Assembly (NCBI GenBank): GCA_964420925.1 | Contig: CAYQVB010000055.1 | Location: forward strand, 1-64,000 | Length of the DNA stretch: 64,000 bases | Source of the DNA: JAJEAD01 sp964420925 | GTDB lineage: Bacteria; Pseudomonadota; Gammaproteobacteria; HK1 | Direction: 5' to 3' | In this document: piece by piece, positions 8,349-16,744 of the stretch | Position numbering within the stretch: the stretch's first letter is position 1 | How the letters are laid out: every line of letters starts with the position of its first letter | The notes under the pieces: generated by a model | Told to the model about the DNA's origin: nothing | The model's database searches: none | The model's input: only the letters and a program-made list of their open reading frames with translations | Made by a program: the position numbers and the translations under genes

Positions 8349-8554
8349 CCGGCTGGGATCGTGGCTTCGAAGGACGAATGAGCAGGCATCACCGTGAAGT
8401 TTGGACATCTCTCTCCTGAGCCGAACACCAATGCGCGCACTGTCGGTGCTAAGTCATTGAATCTACGAAGTGTTCTCCTGTCGAAATCGCCGTGTGGAAA
8501 CGAGCCGTGCTGGCTTCGGTTCCCCAGCTGCAACTGCGCACGGGAGAACTTTCC

Positions 8555-9666
8555 ATGACCACCATCGCCCCCTCCGAGGCCTGCGTCAAGGCGCTTCGGC
8601 CTCGTGTATCCACCTACGATATCCGCGACGCGAAGCTCAGGAGGCTCGGCGTCGGAGTGATGCCCTCGGGCACGAGGCGCTTCTTCATCCACAGCCAGCA
8701 TCGCGGCCAACGCATCTGGAGAATCGTAGGTGACGCCAGCGACTTGAGTGTCGACGAGGTGCGGGCGCGGGCCGCATCCATGCTCGCCGCTATCCGATGC
8801 GACGCCGATGCGTCGGCCTCGCCCGATGCGACGCGCTTCGAAGCGGTCGCCGAGACCGTGTTCCGACGCTACGCGCGGGTGTGGAAGCCGCAGACGCGGA
8901 ACGTGAACCGCAACTACCTGGACCGGCAGATCCTCCCCCGGTTCGGTGGAATGCAGGTGGCCGACATCACCCGCGCGGACGTGCTTCGGTGGTTCGCCGC
9001 GCGTCGGGCCACCCCCGTTGCCGCCGACCGCTCCCTGCCCATCCTGTCGGTGATTCTCAAGGAGGCCGAGTGCCCGGGCTACCGCGCCGAGGGCTCCAAC
9101 CCCTGCCGGAGAATACGCAGATACCGGCGCAGGGGTTGCGAACGGTATCTGTCCGATGCGGAGATTGGCCGCCTTGTGGCAGCGCTCTCGGCGCACGAGG
9201 GCGAGCGTCCGCTTCAGGTGGCCGCGGTGCGGCTCCTCCTGCTCACCGGATGCTGCAAGAGCGAGGTGCTCACGCTGCGTTGGTCCGACTATCGCGAGGG
9301 ACGCTTGTTCCTGCGCGACGGCACGACCGGGCCGAGGACGGTGTGACTGTCGCGTCCGGCGCGCAATGCCCTTGAGCGCGCCAGCGCCTGGATCTTCCCG
9401 TCACAGCGCACCCGTGGCCCGGCCAGCCCGATGTGGCTAGGTTACTTCTGGCTGCGGGTGCGCGCCGAAGCGGAGCTTTGCGACTGCGCCCCCACGACCT
9501 GCGACACGCCCACGCCACCTTCGCGCTGAGACAGGGCGAGAGCGTGCTCGCCATCGCCCGCTTGCTCGGGCACGCGAGCCCGCACACCACGCTCAAGTAC
9601 ACTAATTTGGCCGATTCGATGGTGTGCGAGGCGGTGGAGACCGTCGGCGCGGTACTGGAGGGCTAG
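8555..9666 (+). pseudogene. Tyrosine recombinase (phage-type integrase), inactivated
   Basis: The full architecture of a tyrosine recombinase is recognisable. There is an N-terminal arm-binding region from ATG 8555 (preceded by GGAGAA), a core-binding SAM-like region around WKPQTRNVNRNYLDRQILPR, and a catalytic domain with LLLTGCCKSEVLTLRW, LRPHDLRHAHATFA, LLGHASPHTTLKYT and the terminal Tyr. It is broken. A TGA at 9344-9346 replaces the expected Trp in GPRTVW-LSRPAR, and a frameshift near 9480 separates this from the HDLRH segment. The first catalytic Arg of the TGxRxxE motif is Cys here (TGCCKSE). It lies at the left inner edge of the island and is the likely relic of the enzyme that mobilised it. 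Confidence 0.85.
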
Positions 9667-9669
9667 ACG

Positions 9670-10146
9670 ATGGCCGCGACCCAACGCATGCGCCTGACCG
9701 ATGTGGCTATCACCCGCCTGCGCCCGCGCGAGTATACGGTCTGGGACACCCGCACTCCCGGGCTCAGGGTCCGGGTGCGTCCCTCCGGCGCCACCACCTT
9801 CGTACTCCTTTGAAAGAACGACGGGCGCTCCACGCGCCGCTCGCTCGGGCCCATGGCGTCCCGAAGCGTCGAAAACGCACGCCGCCAATGCCACGCGCTC
9901 CTGGCGACACCCGGCTCGGAAACTCCAACCCAACGAACACGCAATTTACCGCGGTTCCGAGACTTTGTCATAGACATCTGGAGTGAGGCCCACTGCCCCC
10001 GGTACTAGCCTTCGACGCGACAGGGGATGTACTGCGTCCTCACCCGCCAGCTCCTGCCCGCCTTCGGCTCCACGCCGCTCGACTGTATCACCCGCAATCA
10101 GGTGCTGGACTGGATCGACGCCTATAGCCAGACCGTACTGGGTTCC
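9670..10146 (+). pseudogene. Second tyrosine recombinase remnant (N-terminal and core-binding parts)
   Basis: Starting 3 bp after the first integrase relic, one reading frame gives an integrase N-terminus (MRLTDVAITRLRPREYTVWD, then TRTPGLRVRVRPSG), a TGA at 9811-9813, then RSLGPMASRSVENARRQCHA, a TAG near 10006, and a core-binding segment TRQLLPAFGSTPLDCITRNQ followed by VLDWIDAY. All pieces share the same frame, so the damage is two nonsense codons plus loss of the whole catalytic domain. Where similarity ends (about 10146) is approximate. Two consecutive integrase relics suggest stacked insertions at one site. Confidence 0.72.
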
Positions 10147-10219
10147 CATGGCACCGACATTCGGCTGGCAAGGCCGCCGCCAGCTTGTCCCGCATCGGCC
10201 GGCCCGCTATGTTCGACGC

Positions 10220-10462
10220 ATGGAAGACGAGTACCGCCCGGTGCCGAGAGACGAGCTCAAAGAGGCCGTCGAGCGGGCGCTGGAGAAGGTGAGGAAGCTC
10301 CTGCCGCCCAAGCGCGAGCCCGGAGTATTCAACGCGTACCAGGCGGCAGCCCAGGTGGTGGCTGAACACCTCGAGCCCTGCCGCATCGTCTGCGTGCGCA
10401 AGCCACCGCTCCGCGCACACGGGTATCCGCTCAGTTCAGGAAGTCAAACGTCGCAACGGTGA
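10220..10462 (+). CDS. Small hypothetical protein (80 aa), possibly a remnant
   Basis: The product starts MEDEYRPVPRDELKEAVERA and continues as a charged, helix-forming segment rich in Lys and Glu up to about residue 53 (QVVAEHLEP). The remaining residues look non-native, which may mean the true C-terminus was lost by frameshift. The ribosome-binding site is weak. It sits between the integrase relics and the TIR-like gene, on the same strand. I recognise no family. Codon choice in the first 50 codons is gene-like (GC-rich third positions), which is the only argument for a real gene. Confidence 0.38.
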   Translation: MEDEYRPVPRDELKEAVERALEKVRKLLPPKREPGVFNAYQAAAQVVAEHLEPCRIVCVRKPPLRAHGYPLSSGSQTSQR

Positions 10463-10633
10463 ATTACACGGAAGAATTCGCTCGAGTCGACTGCCTCGCA
10501 CGGTGGACTCGCGAACCTCGTGGGTGTCTTATCTCGGTTGTCGGCCACCGAGCTTTCACCTACGCTTTTTCGGCCCGCCGAATCGCCACCCAGCCGGTTC
10601 GGGCTTCAGTAGCGAGCTAACAAGGAGTGTCGC

Positions 10634-11056
10634 ATGCCTAAGACGGTGTTCATCAGCTTCGACTATGATCGGGATCGCCATTACCGTTTTCTGCTCAACG
10701 CTCTCAATCGAAATCCTCAGTTTGACCTCACCTTCACCGACGGAACTCCGAGGGAGATTCGCACTGAATCCATCTCGCGAGTCAAAGCTGCTTTGACCGT
10801 CCGGATCAACGCCGCGACTCACACATTGGTCGTCGTTGGCCGCGATGCAAACCGTCGCCACGAGGATTGGCGTGAGATCGGGGAACTCAACTGGCAGCAC
10901 TGGGAAATCTCGCGCAGTGTACAGTCCGGGAACCGGTTGGTGGCGGTCAAAATCGATCCGGGATTCGCGAGTCCGCCGCCGCTGCTGCGGCAAGGCGCCA
11001 GCTGGGCCCGGTCGTTTAGGGTCGACTCAATCATTGCTGCACTGCGCTTAGCATGA
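10634..11056 (+). CDS. TIR-like (MTH538/DUF1863, ThsB-like) domain protein
   Basis: Single-domain 140-aa protein beginning MPKTVFISFDYDRDRHYRFL, then ...LTVRINAATHTLVVVGRDA and WQHWEISRSVQSGNRLVAVK. This order (F-I-S-F-D-Y-D strand, I...A...LVVVG strand, W..WEI helix) is that of the MTH538 TIR-like family, which includes the Thoeris sensor ThsB. Such proteins detect phage and make a nucleotide signal from NAD+; activity here is inferred only. ATG 10634 follows CAAGGAGTGTCGC, a strong site. Its TGA overlaps the start of the membrane-protein gene by 4 bp (ATGA), so the two are a coupled pair. The DNA is clearly less GC-rich than the flanking chromosome. Confidence 0.75.
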   Translation: MPKTVFISFDYDRDRHYRFLLNALNRNPQFDLTFTDGTPREIRTESISRVKAALTVRINAATHTLVVVGRDANRRHEDWREIGELNWQHWEISRSVQSGNRLVAVKIDPGFASPPPLLRQGASWARSFRVDSIIAALRLA

Positions 11057-11676
11057 CGCTCGCTACACCCCGCAAGGAGACGGATTCAGAAGAACTCTCC
11101 CTACTGGTTCAGCACTACGAGACGTCATTCGCGATCATACAAGGTCGTGAGCGCGTCCGGGACCGGATGTTGTGGATTATCGTCTCTTTGAGCGTTGCTC
11201 TGACCCTTCTGGTCTTCACCGACATCTTTGCCGTTTCGCAGCCCCCGCGCGGAGGGTTGATGTGGATGGCGTATTCCCTGCAGGGTTCGGGCCTGCAGTT
11301 CGTTGCGTGGACCCTGATGCTCGTTGCGACCCTTCGCCACATGCAGGTGGCATCGCGTATCGAGGCTGACTACTCCTACCTCCACGCATTGGAGGTTTAC
11401 CTCGACGAGAAGATGTCCTGGACATTCTGTCGCGAACGCGTCGGCTATGTACCCGAGTTTCCTCTCCCGAGTACCCGACAGGGGTACTCGGTCCTGTACA
11501 AGGTGCTCGTACCGGTGTTCGTGGTGGCTCAGACGACTGCTGCCGTCATTTCGGGTTGGATGACTGCACCGCTTGATTTGACCCCCGGTTCGTTTGCAGA
11601 AACGACGTCACTCGTCGCCGCGGCGGTATGGGCCGTGACGACCTACCTGCTCTTGAAGCCAGTTACTCGCTTGTAG
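11053..11676 (+). CDS. Four-helix membrane protein coupled to the TIR-like gene (candidate effector)
   Basis: 207-aa protein with a short soluble N-terminus, then membrane spans at about residues 38-60, 70-97, 148-170 and 183-202. A ~50-residue cytoplasmic loop between spans 2 and 3 contains SRIEADYSYLHALEVYLDEK and the conserved-looking TFCRERVGYVPEF. It is not a family I can name. The layout (N-terminal YETSF...RERVRDR helix entering a membrane hairpin) recalls small membrane effectors of nucleotide-signalling defence systems such as SLATT proteins, but the match is only architectural. It overlaps the TIR-like gene by 4 bp and runs tail-to-tail, 4 bp apart, into the next TIR gene. A pore-forming partner of the TIR-like sensor is the natural hypothesis. 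Confidence 0.75.
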   Translation: MTLATPRKETDSEELSLLVQHYETSFAIIQGRERVRDRMLWIIVSLSVALTLLVFTDIFAVSQPPRGGLMWMAYSLQGSGLQFVAWTLMLVATLRHMQVASRIEADYSYLHALEVYLDEKMSWTFCRERVGYVPEFPLPSTRQGYSVLYKVLVPVFVVAQTTAAVISGWMTAPLDLTPGSFAETTSLVAAAVWAVTTYLLLKPVTRL

Positions 11677-11680
11677 GTCA

Positions 11681-12751
11681 TTATGTGGGAGAGATCCCTG
11701 CCTGTACGATGAACTTCTTCCAGAGTAGTTCAGCCACCTCCTGCGGTGTGAGTCGATTGCGCTCGTCCCCGGAACCCGTCAAGGGTTGGAGGAAGAGTTC
11801 ATACTCGTCCGAATCAATCGAGAAAAACCCATTGGCGGTGTTCGGTGGACTGTTCTCGTTGAAGGAGTAGCTGACATCGCCGAAGCTCATAGTGTTACCA
11901 CCCGCATGGATGGTGATGTGCGCGGCGCCTTGCCTTCGGGCTCGGTTCACGACGGTGCAGCTGAATGAGGTCCCTGATTGCTCTGTGAGTCGCGCCCGCA
12001 CACTGTTGAGCGAGTTCAGTTCGCTGATCCCGTTCTCGAAGTGTTCTCGAATCGCTCTGTAGGTCATTTCCCGGAACTCGGCGCGATCAATCTCGTCGAA
12101 GTCTCGCTGGACTCGGTACCGTTCCGCTGCTGATCGCCGATGAGGGATTTGGGTGCCGGTCGGCGATCCTATCTCAGGCGGCTGTCCTTCACGCCCTTCG
12201 CGGCTCCTTTGATGAACTCCTGCCGCCGCTGTGCCTCCCCGCTCGACTGTTCTCCGAACCGGACCGAAACGTTGTCGAAATGCGTCTGCCCATATCGAGT
12301 CGAGTGTGAACCGTTCGCTGCGCGTCGTCGGTATGCGTCGGAGTTCCTTCACTACATCCAGGTATGCTGCATTTGAATTGTCCCACTCGGCAATCGATCT
12401 TCCGTCCTTCGGGAGGGCTTTGAATTGACCGAGAGGGGTGGACAACCAGTCGCACGGCTCGATGATGATCGAAATGACGCGCGCTTCTCCGGCGTGATGA
12501 CGTTCGAGCGCGCGCTGCATTTCTCGGCTGTAGCAGTAGTCGGAGTCCAGGAAGTCTGGACTTACCAGTGCAAGGAATAGCTCGCAGGTCTCCAGGCGTT
12601 CATCGATCTCCCTATCAATATCGCCCCCTGGGAGGATTCTTCGGTCGTACCATGCTTCGATCCCGCCCTCGCGCTCGAGGATCGCCAAGTGCGTCATAAG
12701 CTGCCTCAACGCGTCTTCATCTCTGTGAGCGTAGGAAATGAACGCCTTCAT
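11681..12751 (-). CDS. TIR-domain protein with TIR-associated C-terminal domain
   Basis: Residues 1-150 form a bacterial TIR domain: KAFISYAHRDEDALRQL, the W-DRR loop (EAWYDRRILPGGDID), FLALVSPDFLDSDYCYSREM with the expected NADase Glu after SDYCYSR, and EPCDWLSTPLG. Residues ~195-356 form a second domain seen fused to other TIR proteins (FDEIDRAEFREMTYRAIREH, NSVRARL, FSCTVVN, ELFLQPLTGSGDE). The segment between is Arg/Gly-rich and low complexity. The ATG at 12751 is preferred over the GTG at 12757 by comparison with the paralogue's start; AAGGAGAACG precedes both. It shares its TIR half, but not its C-terminal half, with the next gene. Expected role: NAD+-consuming anti-phage effector or signal synthase. 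Confidence 0.85.
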   Translation of the reverse strand: MKAFISYAHRDEDALRQLMTHLAILEREGGIEAWYDRRILPGGDIDREIDERLETCELFLALVSPDFLDSDYCYSREMQRALERHHAGEARVISIIIEPCDWLSTPLGQFKALPKDGRSIAEWDNSNAAYLDVVKELRRIPTTRSERFTLDSIWADAFRQRFGPVRRTVERGGTAAAGVHQRSREGREGQPPEIGSPTGTQIPHRRSAAERYRVQRDFDEIDRAEFREMTYRAIREHFENGISELNSLNSVRARLTEQSGTSFSCTVVNRARRQGAAHITIHAGGNTMSFGDVSYSFNENSPPNTANGFFSIDSDEYELFLQPLTGSGDERNRLTPQEVAELLWKKFIVQAGISPT

Positions 12752-13014
12752 TCGCACCGTTCTCCTTTCGTCCTTCAGTCCTCGCCCGACCTGAGTTGCT
12801 CAGCGACCTTCGCCCGCCCACGTCTGTCAGAATTGGATTTCGGTTACGGAACGTTCTTGGATGAGGTATCCCGTTCCTGCTGAACGGATTGATGTCCGCT
12901 CAGCGGCTTCGGCGTATGTAGTGGCTGGCCGTCTTTCGTCCTTCACCCTGTCGTGATTCCCGGACTCGTCAATTCGCCCTCAGATCTCTCGCGTTGATGT
13001 TTCCCGTTCCAGGT

Positions 13015-14427
13015 CTAACCGCTTCGGCTTCGCCTTATGCGATCGAATTTGAATCTCAAATCCCACGACATTTCTGCGATGCTGTGCTCCAGTCGATCGA
13101 TCCTCTGCCGGCAATCGTTGGGATTCTTCCCGCATAGTTCGAATCTCACATAGCGCGAGCGGTCCCCATCCGCGTCGAGCGAACTCTTGATATCGGCCAG
13201 AAACCGGTCCCTGGTTCTCCCTCGCCAGTAGAAGCAGCCAAGGAGCGAATACCCCCATTGTGGACCGCTGGACCTAGCTCCACTGGCGAGAGCGAGCAGT
13301 ATTTCCAGCTTGTCGAACGTCTGCGTGAAGTGATTGTCGTCCCGGAATTCGTGCTTTGTTTGATGCTGGAGCGAGTCATGTATCCACGAGTTCAAAGGTG
13401 TTCGGTTCTCGTCCAATCCTCCCTCTCCGTGTAACTCCACTCCGCCATGCGGGAGAAGTACGGTTGGCGGGAGACTCCAGATGGCGGGGACATCCACTTC
13501 CTGGATTCGGTGGACCTTCACGTCCAACAGACCGTTGAGGAATTCCAGATTGCCCCGGTCTACGGCTCCCAGGCCCAATGCATAAAGCAGCAATGTCCCT
13601 GGATACCTTCGCAGACTGAGCCACACGGTGTAACCATTCGGATCTCTCATGGGGCACAGGTGCTCCATGGCGCGATACCACATCGAATGGTGTTCCTCCT
13701 TTGCCCAAGCGCCTGCGACGCTCGCCATGGCCGTCAGCGTTGAGCAGGCCGCATCGTAGGCCTTCAGGCGCTCCACCATTAGTTTCTGCGTCGGTCTCGG
13801 TTCCCTCTGCGAGAACGCGTCGCTTGAGATTGAGGTTTTCTCCACGATCCCTCTAACTGTCTCGTCAATCAGGTCGGACAGGAGGATTCGATGTCGAGAC
13901 TCGGAGAGGTAGTGTTTCAGCTTTCGCACCGCGACATAGGTGGATGATTGATTTGTTCTGGACGATCCGACCGTACCTGTACCAGTCTCGATCTCGTTGC
14001 TGTCCATGATTCGTCGCAGTTCATTCACGATATCCAGGTAGGCGTCGTTCGGATTCTCCCACTTGGCGATCGGTTCACCGTCCTTCGGCACGGCCTTAAT
14101 CTCACCTAGAGGCGTCGACCGCCAGTCGCACGGCTCAACGATGATCGGAACGACCCGCGTTTCTCCCGCATGGTGCCGTTCGAGTGCGGCCTCCATTTCG
14201 CGGCTGTAGCAGTAGTCGGAGGCCAGGAAGTCCGGACTGACGAGTGCGAGGAACAGTTCGCAGCCCGCCAGCTGTTCATCAATTTCCCTGTTGATCGTGC
14301 TACCGGCGAGCAGTCTTCGATCGTGCCACGTTTCGATTTTTCCTGCGCGCTCCAGGACTGCCATATGCGCCTTTAGCCGCTGCACGGCCTCTTCGTCCCT
14401 GTGGGAATAGGAAATGAACACCCTCAT
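13015..14427 (-). CDS. TIR-domain protein with unrecognised ~300-aa C-terminal domain
   Basis: The TIR domain at residues 1-150 is about 70% identical to that of the neighbouring TIR protein: MRVFISYSHRDEEAVQRLKA, WHDRRLLAG, SPDFLASDYCYSREMEAALE (catalytic Glu in the YSRE context), EPCDWRSTPLG, AYLDIVNELRR. A Ser/Thr-rich linker (GTGTVGSSRTNQSSTY) leads to a ~300-residue region that I do not recognise. It has a helical stretch SRHRILLSDLIDETVRGIVE, then YDAACSTLTAMASVAGAWAK and a WYRAMEHL...GYTVWLSLRRYPGTLLLYAL segment. This C-terminal part may be the sensor. ATG 14427 follows GGAAAGGGGACGGAACG. It lies 263 bp upstream of, and co-directional with, the second TIR gene, and is lower in GC than the surrounding core genes. 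Confidence 0.83.
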   Translation of the reverse strand: MRVFISYSHRDEEAVQRLKAHMAVLERAGKIETWHDRRLLAGSTINREIDEQLAGCELFLALVSPDFLASDYCYSREMEAALERHHAGETRVVPIIVEPCDWRSTPLGEIKAVPKDGEPIAKWENPNDAYLDIVNELRRIMDSNEIETGTGTVGSSRTNQSSTYVAVRKLKHYLSESRHRILLSDLIDETVRGIVEKTSISSDAFSQREPRPTQKLMVERLKAYDAACSTLTAMASVAGAWAKEEHHSMWYRAMEHLCPMRDPNGYTVWLSLRRYPGTLLLYALGLGAVDRGNLEFLNGLLDVKVHRIQEVDVPAIWSLPPTVLLPHGGVELHGEGGLDENRTPLNSWIHDSLQHQTKHEFRDDNHFTQTFDKLEILLALASGARSSGPQWGYSLLGCFYWRGRTRDRFLADIKSSLDADGDRSRYVRFELCGKNPNDCRQRIDRLEHSIAEMSWDLRFKFDRIRRSRSG

Positions 14428-14608
14428 TCGTTCCGTCCCCTTTCCGACCCGGCGCCACCGTCAATCTGGACGATTCTGGACCCCTGCGCGGAAGCGAGTC
14501 GGCGATCGAGATCGTCGCTGAAACGACTCGGTGATCGAGCGTGCAAATCCGGTCACGGCGATTGGTGAGGTGGCCCCGCCATGCTCGCGGGCCATTGACT
14601 ATTGTGGC

Positions 14609-16041
14609 CTACTCGGTCTCGAATTCCCAGGTGTCTTCGTCGAGCTTCAGATCGCGAGCATTGGCCTTCACGGTGCCGACCACATCCGGTGGATATCCCG
14701 CTTCGTGTGCGTCCCCACGGATTTCAACGCTCACGCGTACGGAGCTTCCCTTCTCGCGTGAGTTCCACCAGGAGGCCGTTCATGATGCGTGCCACCTCGA
14801 GACCCGCTCGCTCCGCGTCCACGTTGACGTGAGCGAAAATCCGTTTCGGACGTGGTTTCTCAGCCGGTGTCGTCTTGGGCTTGTCTGGGTCCACCTGTGG
14901 CGGGGCCGATGTGATCGGCTTGTCGTCAGGTTCCTCGTCAACCCGCTTCTGCGCGTCGATGGCGCTCCGGCGCACCAGCAGTCCGCCGTCGAACCTGCCA
15001 AGCATGGTCAGCGTGCCATCGATCAAGTCCGAGTAGGTCCCTGTTTCCTCGTCGAAGGCACCGGCGAACGCGTAGTCGAAGGCGATATCCTCGACGAGTC
15101 GTTGCACGGTCCCGTCGAGCGTCGCCTCGTCACGCAGCCTCGGCGTGTAGACGTACGAGGTGACCCAGTCCCGGATTGTCGCGATCGGTAGATGGTCCCG
15201 GTCGGCCGGCCAGATTGACTCCAGGCTCCGTGCGAGGTTCTCGGACCCGATTCGATCGAACACCGTTCCGTCACTGCTGACTTTGTCTCACACGGTCTGG
15301 GTGATGCTCTTCGCACCGCCTCGGTTCACAAGGCGTGTCGAGCGCATTGCGTAGCCTGTGCCCAGCCCTTTGCCGTCGGTGGTCTCGTCGGACGGTCCGG
15401 GATGGAGCACCTGCACCCATGCGCTGCGTACGCTCTGCTGCAGGGCCTCACGGCTCCGCCTCGCTGGTCTGGACCTGGGTGAGTTGCTGTCGGAGGTCCG
15501 CGTCGTTGACGATTGACCGGTAGGCCCGCTCTCGCCGTGCGTTTTCCCGGGCGGCGTCGATCTTCGCACCGTCCGGTACAACGAACATGAGCGCATTGCG
15601 GTACTGGCGCTGCCCCGTCCCCCTGCGTTCCATCGCTTCGCGCGCATGGGCAACTGCGGGCGTTGCCGCCTCGCCGTTCGCCTCGTGTGCCGCTCCAGGC
15701 GGCAAGATCACGAGAGCGGTTGCCCGCCGGTCGTCGACGTCGGACGGATTGTCCGGCACTGCGCTCACCCGGGCGAATCCGGCCCGGGCCCTTTACTCTT
15801 CCTTTAGCAACTCGATGATCCGGCTGTCCGCCTGCTCCTCGTTCACGTCCTGGGCCCGATCCGTAGCGAGCTTTCGCAGGGTCGGCTGCGGGGAGAACCA
15901 GAACCTATCTTCGTCCCGGTAGGGGTGCGCGGAGCGTGACGCCAGCTCCTGAAGCGCCTCACCGAAGATCGTGATCTGATCGCCCAGCTGCGCGCAGGCG
16001 AGTCGAAGCTCCTTGCCAGTCGTGCCGCCCCGGGCGGCGAG
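14609..16041 (-). pseudogene. DUF499-family AAA+ ATPase, C-terminal remnant
   Basis: Read in order on the minus strand, the fragments rebuild the C-terminal ~470 residues of a DUF499 ATPase: RFWFSPQPTLRKLATDRAQD, then ALVILPPGAAHEANGE, TGQRQYRNALMFVVPDGA, ALQQSVRSAWVQVLHPGPSD, SIWPADRDHLPIATIRDW, YVYTPRLRDEATLDG, and a tail VEIRGDAHEAGYPPDVVGTV ending at a TAG (14609-14611). The frame is interrupted by TAA at 15793-15795, a shift near 15450, TGA at 15288-15290 and a shift near 14748 (GGG run). The 5' end is cut at about 16041, where repeat copy B begins. DUF499 proteins usually accompany DUF1156 methylases in defence loci; none remains here. Confidence 0.75.
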
Positions 16042-16249
16042 CGTCGCCGCACGCGCCCGATAGGCCGTCGAGGATGCGCAGTTCCGCCTCTTCGTCGAAG
16101 GCGACGGTTCCTTCCTGCGCGAGCGCCTGCTGCCAGTCGTTGATTGAGCGCGCCGCGCCCGCATGCATGAGCCCCACCGAAGCGGCATCGAATTAGGCCA
16201 TCTTTCCCGCTGGCGGATAGATATCCAGCGAAGCGAGTCGCTCTGTCAT
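16042..16249 (-). pseudogene. Truncated aminotransferase class V 5' fragment
   Basis: Broken duplicate of the first ~69 codons of the aminotransferase at 6973-8118. It starts at an ATG (16249) with the same leader and the same MTERLASLD start. Codon 19, Tyr in the intact gene, is TAA (16193-16195) here. It then continues VGLMHAGAARSINDWQQALA and stops matching at about 16042, where the DUF499 relic begins. It is the displaced original or duplicated 5' end left on the far side of the island. Confidence 0.85.
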
Positions 16250-16323
16250 CGAAGTTCCTCCATTCCCCGAGCAAGCGCTTCCGTCAGTCGGAGGCGCTGC
16301 CTCCGGTCAAAGCTCCTGCTCTC
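16042..16323. repeat. Direct repeat copy B bounding the accessory island
   Basis: Gap-free match to 7911-8192 at ~93% identity. It includes the aminotransferase 5' fragment, its leader and the last codons with the stop of the membrane-protein gene (TGA at 16307-16309). The intact membrane gene continues to the right of this copy, while only its last few codons exist at copy A. The right-hand side is thus the natural upstream context. Confidence 0.85.
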
Positions 16324-16696
16324 GCCGGCGCAGGGTCGTGCCCCGAAGCGTGAACAGTGCGAGCACGCCGGTGAAGCAGGCGAGCACGAAGAGCTTGTTG
16401 ATGAACCAGTTGGTGCGCCAGATGGTCCACTCGGGGTCTTCGAGGAACCACCAGAGCTTGATGACGACGATGAGGATCTCGACGACTGCGACCCCGATAG
16501 CGAGCCACCACGTATAGCGCTGCCAGTTCAGCATCGACCACCCGAGCCAGATGTGCACTATCCACCAGAAGTCCCAGTAGATGTAGGTGCCGGCGGGGCT
16601 GCCTTCTGCGAGCGCCATGGCGACCGGAAAGGCGAACTTGATGACCAGCGTCCATGCCGCCAGCACGTAGAGGAAGTGGGCGAAGAAGGTGAGCAA
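16307..16696 (-). CDS. Small four-span membrane protein of unknown function
   Basis: 129 aa and very Trp-rich, with four predicted membrane spans: about residues 3-27, 40-58 (WDFWWIVHIWLGWSM region), 64-85 and 97-116, and a basic tail (RRREQEL). No family is recognised. Before the island arrived it stood 57 bp upstream of the aminotransferase, so the two may have been co-transcribed. The frame opens with TTG at 16696. A better-placed ATG with AAGGA before it (16730-16732, minus strand) is out of frame and runs into TGA after eight codons; removing one GA of its GAGAG would join it to this frame (MESISSPLRQFKLLTFF). The gene may therefore be start-damaged. Confidence 0.68.
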   Translation of the reverse strand: MLTFFAHFLYVLAAWTLVIKFAFPVAMALAEGSPAGTYIYWDFWWIVHIWLGWSMLNWQRYTWWLAIGVAVVEILIVVIKLWWFLEDPEWTIWRTNWFINKLFVLACFTGVLALFTLRGTTLRRREQEL

Positions 16697-16744
16697 CTTG
16701 AACTGTCTCAGTGGGCTGGATATGGACTCTCCATTAAATTCCTT

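Noticed and set aside
14531..14761. A small plus-strand gene at the 3' end of the DUF499 relic
   Set aside because: The minus strand encodes the recognisable DUF499 tail across this span, so the plus frame is its shadow.
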